Part shown: piece after piece, positions 53,014 to 61,444 of the stretch
How positions within the stretch are numbered: position 1 is the first letter of the stretch
Layout of the letters: every line of letters starts with the position of its first letter
NCBI GenBank assembly: GCA_023415495.1
Contig: JAEZKK010000011.1
Coordinates: forward strand, 186,001 to 250,000
Direction: 5' to 3'
Source: Bacteroidota bacterium
GTDB lineage: Bacteria; Bacteroidota; Bacteroidia; Bacteroidales; P3
DNA length: 64,000 bases
Program-made: the position numbers and the translations under genes
The notes under the pieces: model-generated
The model's input: only the letters and a program-made list of their open reading frames with translations
Database searches by the model: none
What the model was told of the DNA's origin: nothing

Positions 53014-53631
53014 ATGTCTTTCAATCCAAATATTCATCATCGTCGTAGTGTTCGTTTAAAAGGTTATGATTATTCTTTAAAGGGATTGTATTTTATTACG
53101 ATTTGTTGTCAGAATAGGGTTTGTAGGTTTGGGGATATTGTTGAGGCGAAGATGGTTTTGAATGATGCAGGAATAATGATTGATAAATGGTATAATGAGT
53201 TGGAAAATAAATTCCATGATATAAAATGTCATGAAATGGTAATTATGCCAAATCATATTCATTTTATCGTAGAAAATATTGGTTTAACCGTAGGGGCGAA
53301 CCTGCGTGTTCGCCCAACAAATAACATTCGCCCAAACGAAAACATTCGCCCAAACGAAAACATTCGCCCAAACCAAAATGAATCTGGTAATTTATCAGAT
53401 GGCGAACACATAGGTTCGCCCCTACGAGGGATAATACAATGGTTTAAGACAATGACTACAAATGAATATATTCGTGGGGTTAAACAATTGGGATGGGATG
53501 CTTTTGATGGTAAATTATGGCAACGTAATTATTACGAACATATAATTAGAAATGAAATATCTTATTTGCGCATTGTTGAATATATAAATAATAATCCTGC
53601 AAATTGGAAAGAAGATAAAATGTTTGAATGA
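53014..53631 (+). CDS. REP-associated tyrosine transposase (RAYT) carrying an inserted REP-like element
   Basis: A 205-residue HUH single-strand transposase. The metal motif is H81-I-H83 in MPNHIHFIV, and the catalytic tyrosine is Y173 or Y174 in LWQRNYYEHIIRNE. The N-terminal RRSVRLKGYDYS and ITICCQNR motifs are typical of the Y1/RAYT group. About residues 92-137 are not part of the fold: they are the in-frame translation of a palindromic element (VGANLRVRP to HIGSPLRG) with three NIRPNE repeats. RAYTs act on REP palindromes; this one bears such a palindrome within itself. A perfect terminator follows. Confidence 0.88.
   Translation: MSFNPNIHHRRSVRLKGYDYSLKGLYFITICCQNRVCRFGDIVEAKMVLNDAGIMIDKWYNELENKFHDIKCHEMVIMPNHIHFIVENIGLTVGANLRVRPTNNIRPNENIRPNENIRPNQNESGNLSDGEHIGSPLRGIIQWFKTMTTNEYIRGVKQLGWDAFDGKLWQRNYYEHIIRNEISYLRIVEYINNNPANWKEDKMFE
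53289..53426. repeat. REP-like inverted repeat with internal tandem repeats, inside the RAYT gene
   Basis: The left arm is 53289-53314 (begins CGTAGGGGCGAACC) and the right arm is 53401-53426 (ends GGTTCGCCCCTACG). They match as inverted repeats at 24 of 26 positions. Between them an 18-bp unit, CATTCGCCCAAACGAAAA, occurs nearly three times (53343-53396). The 138-bp length is a multiple of three, so the reading frame survives. G/C content is far above the surroundings. Confidence 0.9.
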
Positions 53632-53650
53632 AAGACGTATATTGAAATAA

Positions 53651-53681
53651 CAAAAGGGAGTTCATGGCTCCCTTTTGTTTT
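53651..53681. terminator. Bidirectional terminator between RAYT and gpsA
   Basis: CAAAAGGGAG (53651-53660) and CTCCCTTTTG (53668-53677) pair perfectly around a 7-nt loop, with A/T tracts on both sides. Confidence 0.88.
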
Positions 53682-54670
53682 TATATAAATGTTTTTGCGA
53701 GTTTGTCTAACTCCTTGTTTGGGGAACTTCCTTTGTAGAGGATTCTATATACTGCCTCTGCAATTGGGATGTTTGCTTTATGTATTTTATTTGCTTTGTG
53801 AATTGAATTCGCTGCGTAATAGCCCTCTGCTACCATATTCATTTCTAATTGTGCTGAATTAATAGAATAGCCTGAGCCTATCATTTGCCCAAATGTTCTG
53901 TTTCGTGAATGTTGTGAATATGCAGTAACTAATAGATCGCCAAGATAAACGAAATAATTAATATTTCTTTCCTCTTGAGGAGAAACCTTTTCAAGGAAAT
54001 TGCCCATCTCTTGAGCCGAATTAGAAACTAATACAGCAATAAAATTATCGCCTCTACCAATTCCTTTTGCTATCCCTACTGCCAATGCATAAATGTTTTT
54101 TAGAATACCACCGTATTCAATACCTCTAATATCATTTGAGGTTACAGTGTTTACATATCTACATTCAAATACTTTTGCAAAATACTCAGCAAGCTGGTTA
54201 TTGGTAGAACCTACTGTAAGATAGGTAAGTCTTTCCTTGGCTATTTCCTCAGCATGAGAAGGACCGCTAATCACTGCTTGATTATCCATGTCCACTTCAA
54301 ATTGGTCTAAGAAGTAATCAGCAACAATTTGGTTTGTTTCAGGGACAATACCTTTTATTGCTGAGAGAACTTTCTTGCCTACAAAATCTTCCTTACTAAG
54401 AGTAGAAAGAGAACGAGAAAGAAAGGCTGAAGGGATAACAAATAAGAGGTTATCCGATTTGCTAATTATATTCTTTATATCTGTATCAATATAAATCTTC
54501 TTCTTATCCAATTCACATTGGCTTAAGAAAAGAGGATTATGACCATGATGCTTAACTCCTCTTTCAATCTCCTTTTCTCTAACCCACCAATATACTTCTT
54601 GATGAGTTTCGCATGCTATCTTAACAATAGCAGTGGCCCAAGAGCCACTGCCAAAAATTGAAATCTTCAT
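53681..54670 (-). CDS. gpsA: NAD(P)+-dependent glycerol-3-phosphate dehydrogenase
   Basis: Reduces dihydroxyacetone phosphate to sn-glycerol 3-phosphate, the backbone for phospholipids. The 329-residue protein starts with the nucleotide-binding GSGSWATAIVK. It contains SAIKGIVPE, SGPSHAEEIA and EYGGILKNIYALAVGIAKG with the catalytic lysine. RNRTFGQMIGSG and QLEMNMVAEGYY complete the signature. It lies 34 bp downstream of the M49-like gene on the same strand and may be cotranscribed. Confidence 0.95.
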   Translation of the reverse strand: MKISIFGSGSWATAIVKIACETHQEVYWWVREKEIERGVKHHGHNPLFLSQCELDKKKIYIDTDIKNIISKSDNLLFVIPSAFLSRSLSTLSKEDFVGKKVLSAIKGIVPETNQIVADYFLDQFEVDMDNQAVISGPSHAEEIAKERLTYLTVGSTNNQLAEYFAKVFECRYVNTVTSNDIRGIEYGGILKNIYALAVGIAKGIGRGDNFIAVLVSNSAQEMGNFLEKVSPQEERNINYFVYLGDLLVTAYSQHSRNRTFGQMIGSGYSINSAQLEMNMVAEGYYAANSIHKANKIHKANIPIAEAVYRILYKGSSPNKELDKLAKTFI

Positions 54671-54704
54671 TATAAAAAAATTAATCTAAAATAAGAGGTC
54701 TGTA

Positions 54705-56336
54705 TTAAATACCTAATACTTTAGCACCTTGTTCAAAGCGAATATCCTTAGGAATATTTGCACCATTTACCTTATCTAAATCCTTTTGAAGTGCTTTTCT
54801 AATTACTCCATTCTTTTCATTGTATTTTATAGCAAAATCCAAATCGCCTTCTCCTTCAACTCTTAATACTAAAGCTGCCCAGCTTTCCATAGCTTGTTTA
54901 GCCTTTGCAAAGTCAATTACATATTTTCCACTACTGTTTCTTGTAAATGCTTTTTGGTCTTCAAAATAATTAAAACACATCATATTTGCTTTTCCATGAG
55001 CAGAAGCTGCACCAAAGCGAACAGAACGAAGAATACCAGCAATAAAAGTAGCATAAGCATCATTTTCTGTAATATTAGTAATCTCACCCTTTTGGATAAG
55101 AGAAGTAACCATATATAAACCAAGGATATCAGCCTTAGCTTCTTCCCAAGCAGAGTATTGGTTTTCCAAAGCTTTTCTAACTGAACCCTTACCGTTTACA
55201 GTGTTTTTAATACCTAAGCCGTGAGCAACCTCATGGAAGGTAACATTAGAGAAGAAAGCGTCGAATTTAACATTATCCAATTGTTCTTCACTCATTATTT
55301 CCTTAGCAATCGGCATTAATATCTTATCGAATTTAGCCTTCATTGCATTCTTTAACTGAAGTCTTCTTGCGCCTTTAGCAAGTTGAACTCTTTCGTCGTT
55401 AGGAAGGTTAATAGCAATTGTTTTGCTTCCCGCATTACAATCTCCACCATAGAAAATAACATCATATACGTTAAGATCTGAATCAGTTCCAGGAACTTCT
55501 TTCTTAAACTTTTCATCACAAGGTAGGTTCTTTTGAAGTTCAGGTAACATAGAAGTGAATTTAGCTAAGTCCTTACTCCATTTCTCATCCTTTACAAGAA
55601 TAAAAGATTCGTAAGCAGCCTTAGAACCAAAAAGTCTATCTTCATAGTTTTCAATTGGTCCAACAACAAAGTCTAATTTGCTTGTCTTCATATCCATCCA
55701 AGCCATATCAGAAGCAAAATAATCGTCAGTTTGGAAAGCTTTTCTTCTTTCAGTAAGGTATTTCTTCAATCCTGCATCATCAGCTAAAGCAATTGCCTTT
55801 TCCATTAAAGCATCAACCTTGGCAAGTTCTTCCTTATACTCTTCTCTATACCATTTTACAACCAATTTACCATTTTCATCTCTTCTAATTACAGTATAAA
55901 GATTGTCTTTGTTTTTGTCTTTAAGGTTGTCATATTCTTCCTTTGTCATATCAGCAGGATAGAAACAAGCTCCTTTTGGCTTTTCTCCATAACCTTGAAC
56001 AAAAGGTTTCATATCGTTTAATCTTTCCCAAGGACCGTAATTGATTTTTGCAAATTCTCTTGTAGCCTCATCTTTTATTGTATCGATATCAGCCTTGTTT
56101 CCGTAAGCTTGTTTCCAAAACAAATCGTCCATGATTTGTCCTATTTCGAAAAAGATTTTGATAAGTTCTTTTTCATTAGCACTTAAATGGCTTATGTCAG
56201 AGTTAAGGCTAACTAATGCAAATTCATCAACTTTTTGTTGCATTGCGCTTTTCTCTTCTTGTTTTGTTTCTTTTTTGCCACAGCCCGCAAATACAATTAG
56301 GCTAAGAGCAAAAAGTGAATAAATTATTTTCTTCAT
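54705..56336 (-). CDS. M49-like (dipeptidyl-peptidase III-type) metallopeptidase lipoprotein
   Basis: A 543-residue exported zinc peptidase. The leader ends in the lipobox FAGC (about residue 19), followed by GKKE, so it is probably a lipoprotein. The metal site reads HEVAHGLGIKN near residue 367, with the downstream EEAKAD near 397. Dipeptidyl-peptidase III normally has HExxGH, one residue longer; the short HExxH form with EExKAD belongs to a Bacteroidota branch I recall as M49-like. It would remove dipeptides from N-termini of peptides. It precedes gpsA with a 34-bp gap. Confidence 0.78.
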   Translation of the reverse strand: MKKIIYSLFALSLIVFAGCGKKETKQEEKSAMQQKVDEFALVSLNSDISHLSANEKELIKIFFEIGQIMDDLFWKQAYGNKADIDTIKDEATREFAKINYGPWERLNDMKPFVQGYGEKPKGACFYPADMTKEEYDNLKDKNKDNLYTVIRRDENGKLVVKWYREEYKEELAKVDALMEKAIALADDAGLKKYLTERRKAFQTDDYFASDMAWMDMKTSKLDFVVGPIENYEDRLFGSKAAYESFILVKDEKWSKDLAKFTSMLPELQKNLPCDEKFKKEVPGTDSDLNVYDVIFYGGDCNAGSKTIAINLPNDERVQLAKGARRLQLKNAMKAKFDKILMPIAKEIMSEEQLDNVKFDAFFSNVTFHEVAHGLGIKNTVNGKGSVRKALENQYSAWEEAKADILGLYMVTSLIQKGEITNITENDAYATFIAGILRSVRFGAASAHGKANMMCFNYFEDQKAFTRNSSGKYVIDFAKAKQAMESWAALVLRVEGEGDLDFAIKYNEKNGVIRKALQKDLDKVNGANIPKDIRFEQGAKVLGI

Positions 56337-56362
56337 TTTTCTTTTCTTATTTATACTATTTC

Positions 56363-58192
56363 TTAGTTGTTTACTATGTTTTGGAAATCTAAATTAGAAA
56401 TATAACGGCGGAACTCTAAATCGTTTTTAGCTTTGTACTTGTATTCTGGTTCTTGTTTACAAGCCTCGCGAAGATTCTTTATTAATCCTGGTACATCGTC
56501 CAAGCGTGCATAACAAACAGCTCTAAGATAATTTACCTCTGCAGTTTGATCCATACAACAATCAAGGGTGCGAATTGCATTTCCAGTATTACCAGTTAGT
56601 AATTGTAATAAAGCAAGGTTATAGATACATTTTCTTCCGTCAAGCATTTTTGCTGCCTCTTCGTAGTTGCCTTTCTTAATTTCAACAATAGCTTGGTTAA
56701 CCATAGCTTGTTCACTACCTAATTCAACTGCTTTCTTCATATACATATCTGCAGTCTTAACATCCTTGAATGCTAAATGAAGAAGTGCTAAATTGTTTTG
56801 AATAGCTGGGTTCTCAGGAGATAGTTTGTCAGCAACTTCTAAGAATCTCTTACTCTCGTCTAATTGGTTAAGAGTAATACCTATTGCTCCAGCATTATTC
56901 CATCCTGCCCATTCAGAACCAAAACGTTCAGTAACTGAAGTGTAAATCTTATACTTAGTAGCGTAGTTATGAGTTAGAGATGCAGCATACATCAATTCGT
57001 CATAGGTTAAATCATCTGGGCTTAAAGTAGCCATCTTAGCAATCTCTTGGTCAGTCTTTTGAACTCCAGAGAAATTGAAAGCTATCTCACCACGACGAAG
57101 TATTGGAAGAATTTCTTCTTCAATTTGGCTAAATACAACACTCATATTTCTAATTTCCTGTTCACGACGAATCTTATCAGGTTGTGATTTAACTACATTT
57201 ACTACAGTATTCTTTTCTTTTAATGAACTTCCTTCAACAAGTCTGATAAAATTATCCCAGTCCTCACCCTTAGCATTTGTTGTAATTACAACATCTTTCT
57301 TTGCATCTTGGATATACTTGCTTAGGTCAGTTTTCTTTACATTCTCTACCTTTGCTCTTTCAGTTAAAGCATCATCAAGGATTTTATTAACCAAATTATA
57401 AGTAGTTTCTGCTCTTTTCTTTGAAAGACCAATATTAAAACTTTCCTCACCCTCAGGAGAAGCCCAAGCATTCACAAAGATTTGTCGAGGAACATTATTA
57501 TTAGCTATATAAGAAATCATATTGTCAACAGAGCGTTTTGCATCGTTCTTAATATTCTGAGGATTATTCCAATTCAAATTAGCAAGATTCACTGTAAAGT
57601 AGATATTTGCAGACATTAACTGACTTGTTGAGGCTACATAGTTATGTGGTGCTATTCCAAGGTCTCCTCTAATATCAACTCTGTTCGATGTTGCGTTAAT
57701 TCCTGTTCCAAGCTTAATGTTTCCAAGGTAAAGAGCCTTTTCATTTTCCAAAGCCTCTGCCCATGTAGCGTTTGCTTCATTAACTGCTTTTGATTTATAA
57801 GCAATTGGATTAAGGGTCAAGGTAGCATTTTCCATTCCAAGTCGATATGCAACAGTGTCTTTATAAACAAATCTACCACCTGTCTTCTTATCTATTGCTT
57901 TTCCATTACCCTCAACTTTCACTCCCTTAAGATTCATAGGTGAAAGTATTACTTCACCAGTTTCCCAAGTAAGTACAGGTTGCAAATACACAACTGCATC
58001 TTTTTGGAAGTATTTCTCTGGAATATTTCCATTGATTGTAACTACTACTTGGTCTCCATGGACCTCAAGTGGGTTAGGAGAGATTTGGTATCTCACAGAA
58101 TTATGATTCTTCTGCATAGTTTTTACGCTGCCACATGAGGTAGCTAAAACTAATAAACCAATAATTAAAGTAAAAAATCTTGTCTTTCTCAT
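56363..58192 (-). CDS. Lipoprotein with OmpA-like and TPR domains
   Basis: A 609-residue lipoprotein (lipobox LATSC, C20). After a beta-rich N-terminal half comes an OmpA-like segment (about 235-300: RQIFVNAWASPEGEESFNIG with LSKKRAETTYNLV), as in peptidoglycan-associated proteins. TPR-like helices occupy about 425-575 (YASLTHNYATKY, LEVADKLSPENPAIQNNLAL). The domain set suggests an envelope scaffold at the outer membrane that contacts peptidoglycan. I recall homologues in Bacteroidales without assigned function. It lies 26 bp upstream of the M49-like gene on the same strand. Confidence 0.72.
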   Translation of the reverse strand: MRKTRFFTLIIGLLVLATSCGSVKTMQKNHNSVRYQISPNPLEVHGDQVVVTINGNIPEKYFQKDAVVYLQPVLTWETGEVILSPMNLKGVKVEGNGKAIDKKTGGRFVYKDTVAYRLGMENATLTLNPIAYKSKAVNEANATWAEALENEKALYLGNIKLGTGINATSNRVDIRGDLGIAPHNYVASTSQLMSANIYFTVNLANLNWNNPQNIKNDAKRSVDNMISYIANNNVPRQIFVNAWASPEGEESFNIGLSKKRAETTYNLVNKILDDALTERAKVENVKKTDLSKYIQDAKKDVVITTNAKGEDWDNFIRLVEGSSLKEKNTVVNVVKSQPDKIRREQEIRNMSVVFSQIEEEILPILRRGEIAFNFSGVQKTDQEIAKMATLSPDDLTYDELMYAASLTHNYATKYKIYTSVTERFGSEWAGWNNAGAIGITLNQLDESKRFLEVADKLSPENPAIQNNLALLHLAFKDVKTADMYMKKAVELGSEQAMVNQAIVEIKKGNYEEAAKMLDGRKCIYNLALLQLLTGNTGNAIRTLDCCMDQTAEVNYLRAVCYARLDDVPGLIKNLREACKQEPEYKYKAKNDLEFRRYISNLDFQNIVNN

Positions 58193-58337
58193 CTCTTATT
58201 CTGATATTTAGTAAATATTCTTCTTTGTATTTTAATATCTAATCCTTTGCTTGTGGGCAAATGATTACTTGAAATTATAATATGCAAAAGTATTAATAAA
58301 AACTGAGATTTACTACATATATTTCAAGGAATTATAA

Positions 58338-58363
58338 AAAAACCTATTCTAAAGGCGGTTTTT
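58338..58363 (-). terminator. Possible terminator after the DUF58 gene
   Basis: AAAAACC (58338-58344) pairs with GGTTTTT (58357-58363). The stem is short but lies directly after the minus-strand stop at 58374. Confidence 0.45.
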
Positions 58364-58373
58364 AAATAGTAAT

Positions 58374-59303
58374 TTACCTCATTTTAATTCTTTTTATAAG
58401 ATAAGGAATTAGTATTTGGTCAAAGCCCTTATTAATATCTGCATCAATAAAATCAATCTTCATTTGTCCGCATGAATTCTTTATTTCCTTAATCTTTTCT
58501 TCTATAATTTTTCTGTAGTTATCCTGAATCTCAACAGGGTTAAGTTTAATCTCTTCCCTTGTTTCCATATCCATAAATCTATATTGCCTATTCTCAAAAT
58601 CCAAATCTATTTCCTTTGAATGACTATTTACATGGAAGAGTATAACCTCGTGTTTGGAATGTTTAAGATGTTGAAGACTTTGGATTAAGTCATGGTTTTC
58701 ATCTTCCCAAGAAAACAAATCTGTAAAGATAATTATTAGGCTTCTCTTATGAATTCTTTCTGCTATCTCGTGTAAAAATGGGGTTATCTTGGTAGTCTTT
58801 CTCTCTTGACTATCCTTTTGAAGGATTTCTTTTTCAAGAGAAGAGAAAATATGCCTTTTATGTGAGAAGCTTGAGCTTATATCTGTGATATTATCAATCT
58901 TATCCGACAATAATGCAAGCCCAAAGGCGTCTCTTTGCTTATATAGCATTTGAGTAAGTACAGCTGAGGCGTAGATAGAGAAAAACAATTTGTTGGGATT
59001 CTGAAAGCTGGGCTTTTCTCTCTGAGGATAAAGCATAGAGGAAGAATGATCCAAGACGATTAAGCACCTTAAATTCGTTTCTTCCTCAAATTTCTTTACA
59101 AAAAGCTTTTCACTCTTAGCATATAGCTTCCAATCCACATTCCTAACCGATTCTCCAGAATTATAAAGCCTATGTTCTGCAAATTCGACAGAGAATCCAT
59201 GAAATGGGCTCTTATGTAAGCCAGTAATAAACCCTTCTACAACTTGATTCGCTATAAGTTCTAAATAAGGGTAGCCTTGAATATTCTCTAAGCTTTCTGT
59301 CAA
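58374..59303 (-). CDS. DUF58 domain protein
   Basis: A 309-residue protein of the DUF58 family, which carries a von Willebrand A-like fold. The family signature is GESVRNVDWKLYAKSEKL, followed by FVKKFEEETNLRCLIVLD, and a MIDAS-like DHSSSML. The C-terminal half has FTDLFSWEDE and MDMETREEI. DUF58 proteins usually lie with a MoxR AAA ATPase and BatA/BatB genes; those are not visible here. The gene follows trxA by 13 bp on the same strand, so the two are cotranscribed. Confidence 0.85.
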   Translation of the reverse strand: MTESLENIQGYPYLELIANQVVEGFITGLHKSPFHGFSVEFAEHRLYNSGESVRNVDWKLYAKSEKLFVKKFEEETNLRCLIVLDHSSSMLYPQREKPSFQNPNKLFFSIYASAVLTQMLYKQRDAFGLALLSDKIDNITDISSSFSHKRHIFSSLEKEILQKDSQERKTTKITPFLHEIAERIHKRSLIIIFTDLFSWEDENHDLIQSLQHLKHSKHEVILFHVNSHSKEIDLDFENRQYRFMDMETREEIKLNPVEIQDNYRKIIEEKIKEIKNSCGQMKIDFIDADINKGFDQILIPYLIKRIKMR

Positions 59304-59316
59304 TATTCTTTTTCTT

Positions 59317-59634
59317 TTAAATATGTTTATTCATAAGTTCAACAAATTTTGCTTTAGGTTGAGCTCCTACCAATTTATCAACCAATTCCCCGTTTTTGAT
59401 AAATAAAACAGTAGGGATATTGCGAATAGAGAATTTTGAAGTGATTTCTGTATTCCCGTCAACATCAACTTTCCCAACCTTAGCCTTATCTTGGTATTCA
59501 TTATGCAATTCTTCAATAATTGGAGTGATTTGTCTGCATGGTCCGCACCATTCTGCCCAAAAGTCTAATACAACAAGTTTATCTGCTTTCAAAACTTCGC
59601 TCTCAAAATTAGCGTCTGTGATTTCTAATGCCAT
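59317..59634 (-). CDS. trxA: Thioredoxin
   Basis: A 105-residue cytoplasmic disulfide reductase with the classical active site WCGPC at 29-33, preceded by LDFWAE, and the cis-proline motif RNIPTVLFI. No signal peptide is present. It heads a two-gene unit with the DUF58 gene. Array F lies upstream. Confidence 0.97.
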   Translation of the reverse strand: MALEITDANFESEVLKADKLVVLDFWAEWCGPCRQITPIIEELHNEYQDKAKVGKVDVDGNTEITSKFSIRNIPTVLFIKNGELVDKLVGAQPKAKFVELMNKHI

Positions 59635-59755
59635 AATATTTTATTTTTTAATGTTTATTTCGCTCCACAAAAATAGAGCTTTTTCTCAAATTACAAAACA
59701 ACTATATTATCAATTTGTTTTTCTCTGGGTTTTATTCCTTATTTAATACACTAAA

Positions 59756-59933
59756 ATCAAGTAAAATCAAAATTAAATCAAGAAAAAAACTAAAACAATG
59801 CCATTGTTTCGGCAAAACAACCGCATTGTTTTAGTGAAACAACCGCATTGTTTGGGCAAAACAATGGCATTGTTTCGGATTTATATCAAGGAAAAATTCA
59901 ATAAAGTCAAGTTTAATTTCCAAGACTCTTGAT
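59756..59933. repeat. Phased palindromic array, locus F (4 x 22 bp, twin of locus A)
   Basis: AAACAATGSCATTGTTT-type units begin at 59792, 59814, 59836 and 59858. ATCAAG boxes lie at 59756 and 59777 on the left, and on the right ATCAAG 59885, GTCAAG 59906 and CTTGAT 59928, spaced 21, 21 and 22 bp. The block aligns without gaps to locus A (offset 59316). It lies in the divergent trxA/TM2 spacer, which also contains a promoter-like TTG-N19-TAAATTTG (59962-59991) for the TM2 gene. Confidence 0.85.
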
Positions 59934-60010
59934 TTAAATTCCTAAACATTAGCCTTTGGCATTGTTTTTGTAAGAATATCTTGTAAATTTGCAGAATAAA
60001 ATTATTAATT

Positions 60011-60352
60011 ATGAAACACGAATTTGAAAAATACTGTCATAATTGCGGTGCTATTATTGATAAGAGGTCTGAGGTTTGCCCTAAATGTGGTGCATCTCAA
60101 ACCATTAATCAAAACCCTGTATTCTACCCTTCTGAAAAAGTAACCATCAATACACAATGGCTGATTACTCTTTTGCTTTGTGTGTTTTTGGGAGTCTTTG
60201 GAGTACATAGATTCTATAATGGTCATTATCTTACCGGCTTTCTCCAATTAATCACTGCTGGAGGTTTAGGAATTTGGTATTTAATCGACCTTGTATTTAT
60301 TATTTTAGGACAATTTAGAGATAAGGAGGGGAATTATATTAGGATAGCCTAA
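60011..60352 (+). CDS. TM2-domain membrane protein with N-terminal zinc ribbon
   Basis: A 113-residue protein with a zinc ribbon (C9, C12, C23, C26 in CHNCG and CPKCG). Two membrane helices follow, joined by the TM2 signature GVFGVHRFYNGHYLTGFLQL. The C-terminus is short and cytoplasmic. TM2 proteins are widespread and have no established bacterial function. It converges on the GSCFA gene and overlaps it by 14 bp at the 3' ends. Confidence 0.87.
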   Translation: MKHEFEKYCHNCGAIIDKRSEVCPKCGASQTINQNPVFYPSEKVTINTQWLITLLLCVFLGVFGVHRFYNGHYLTGFLQLITAGGLGIWYLIDLVFIILGQFRDKEGNYIRIA

Positions 60353-61283
60353 TTTGGTATAATTCTTTTCTTAATTCCTCTGTTTTCCTTAAGTGATTTT
60401 TGTACTCAGGGCTATCTGGATTAAAGGCTAAATGGGATTCCATCTTGTTTAGCTTAGTATATTGCTTTGCAATGTTTAGAGTTTTATCTGAGAAATAAGT
60501 ATTTGAGAATTTCTCCCATATATAATCAATAGCAATTGAGTTGGGATGAAGCATATCTTCCTTATAAAATCTATAATCCCTTAAATCGTCCATAACTAAT
60601 TCGTAAGAAGGGAAATATTCTATCCTATTATCGCTTTTAATTATCTCATCTACTCCAATATGTAAAAGAGATTTGCTGATTTGATTTTCTCTAAACCCAT
60701 CTTTCCAATGTCTTATTGGGCTAATTGTAAGAATTACCCTTGGGTTTTCAGTTCTATTAATCATGAAAAACTGATTAATTGAATCCTTTAGAGAAGAAAT
60801 TATCTCCTCAAGGCTTAAAATACTTTTCTCAAACTCCTTTCCTGGGATTTTATGACAGTTTCCTACAATATTATTAGTTCCCTTGTGTTTGTAAATCCAT
60901 GCTGAGCCAAGGGTAAGGATTAAATAATTAGAATTTTGAAGGAAGCTATTAGAGATTTCTATTCTTTTATTTATCATTTCCAAACATTCCTCCATTGTTT
61001 TAGCACGAAAATCCCCATGGTGGTAATAACTCTTATAATATCCGTTTGAGAATAATAAATCTTCTTTTTCTAAGAATTTTAAATTAGAAACCCTATCTAA
61101 GCATTGGGCAATACTAATTGGATTATATAATATCCCAAACGGATTAATATCGCATAAAAACCCATTAATAGATAATTTATTTCCAATGTTTTCGGAAAAA
61201 CAAGACCCAATCAAGCTTATCCTATCCTCAATATCCCATAGCTTTAGGGATTTTCCAAATTTGATTTCTGTTCTAAAATTCAT
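60339..61283 (-). CDS. GSCFA-domain protein
   Basis: A 314-residue protein of the GSCFA family, named after the N-terminal motif, here GSCFSENIG near residue 27. LILTLGSAWIYKHK and LTISPIRHWKDGFREN near 120-200, plus DMLHPNSIAIDYIWEKF near 250, are strong family features. The fold is SGNH-hydrolase-like, with the serine of GSC, and the D and H of DMLHP, as a plausible catalytic set. The substrate is unknown; acyl-ester hydrolysis on a surface glycan is a guess. Confidence 0.85.
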   Translation of the reverse strand: MNFRTEIKFGKSLKLWDIEDRISLIGSCFSENIGNKLSINGFLCDINPFGILYNPISIAQCLDRVSNLKFLEKEDLLFSNGYYKSYYHHGDFRAKTMEECLEMINKRIEISNSFLQNSNYLILTLGSAWIYKHKGTNNIVGNCHKIPGKEFEKSILSLEEIISSLKDSINQFFMINRTENPRVILTISPIRHWKDGFRENQISKSLLHIGVDEIIKSDNRIEYFPSYELVMDDLRDYRFYKEDMLHPNSIAIDYIWEKFSNTYFSDKTLNIAKQYTKLNKMESHLAFNPDSPEYKNHLRKTEELRKELYQIRLS

Positions 61284-61444
61284 TGCATATTACTTATTAA
61301 ATCCTTAGTACAATATAATATTCCATAGATTCTAAGAATTGCAAAAATATCAATGTTTTCCTTAATAAAGAAAAATAGGCAAGAATAAATTAGTCAATTT
61401 AATGTGAAAATCTTAACTTTGCAGTCTGAAAAATAATATTTGCT

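Noticed and set aside
53014..53631. RAYT as the mobiliser of the phased arrays
   Set aside because: The arrays lack the GTAGGGGCGAACC palindrome carried by the RAYT and differ in layout from REP elements; no evidence links them beyond one array lying upstream of it.
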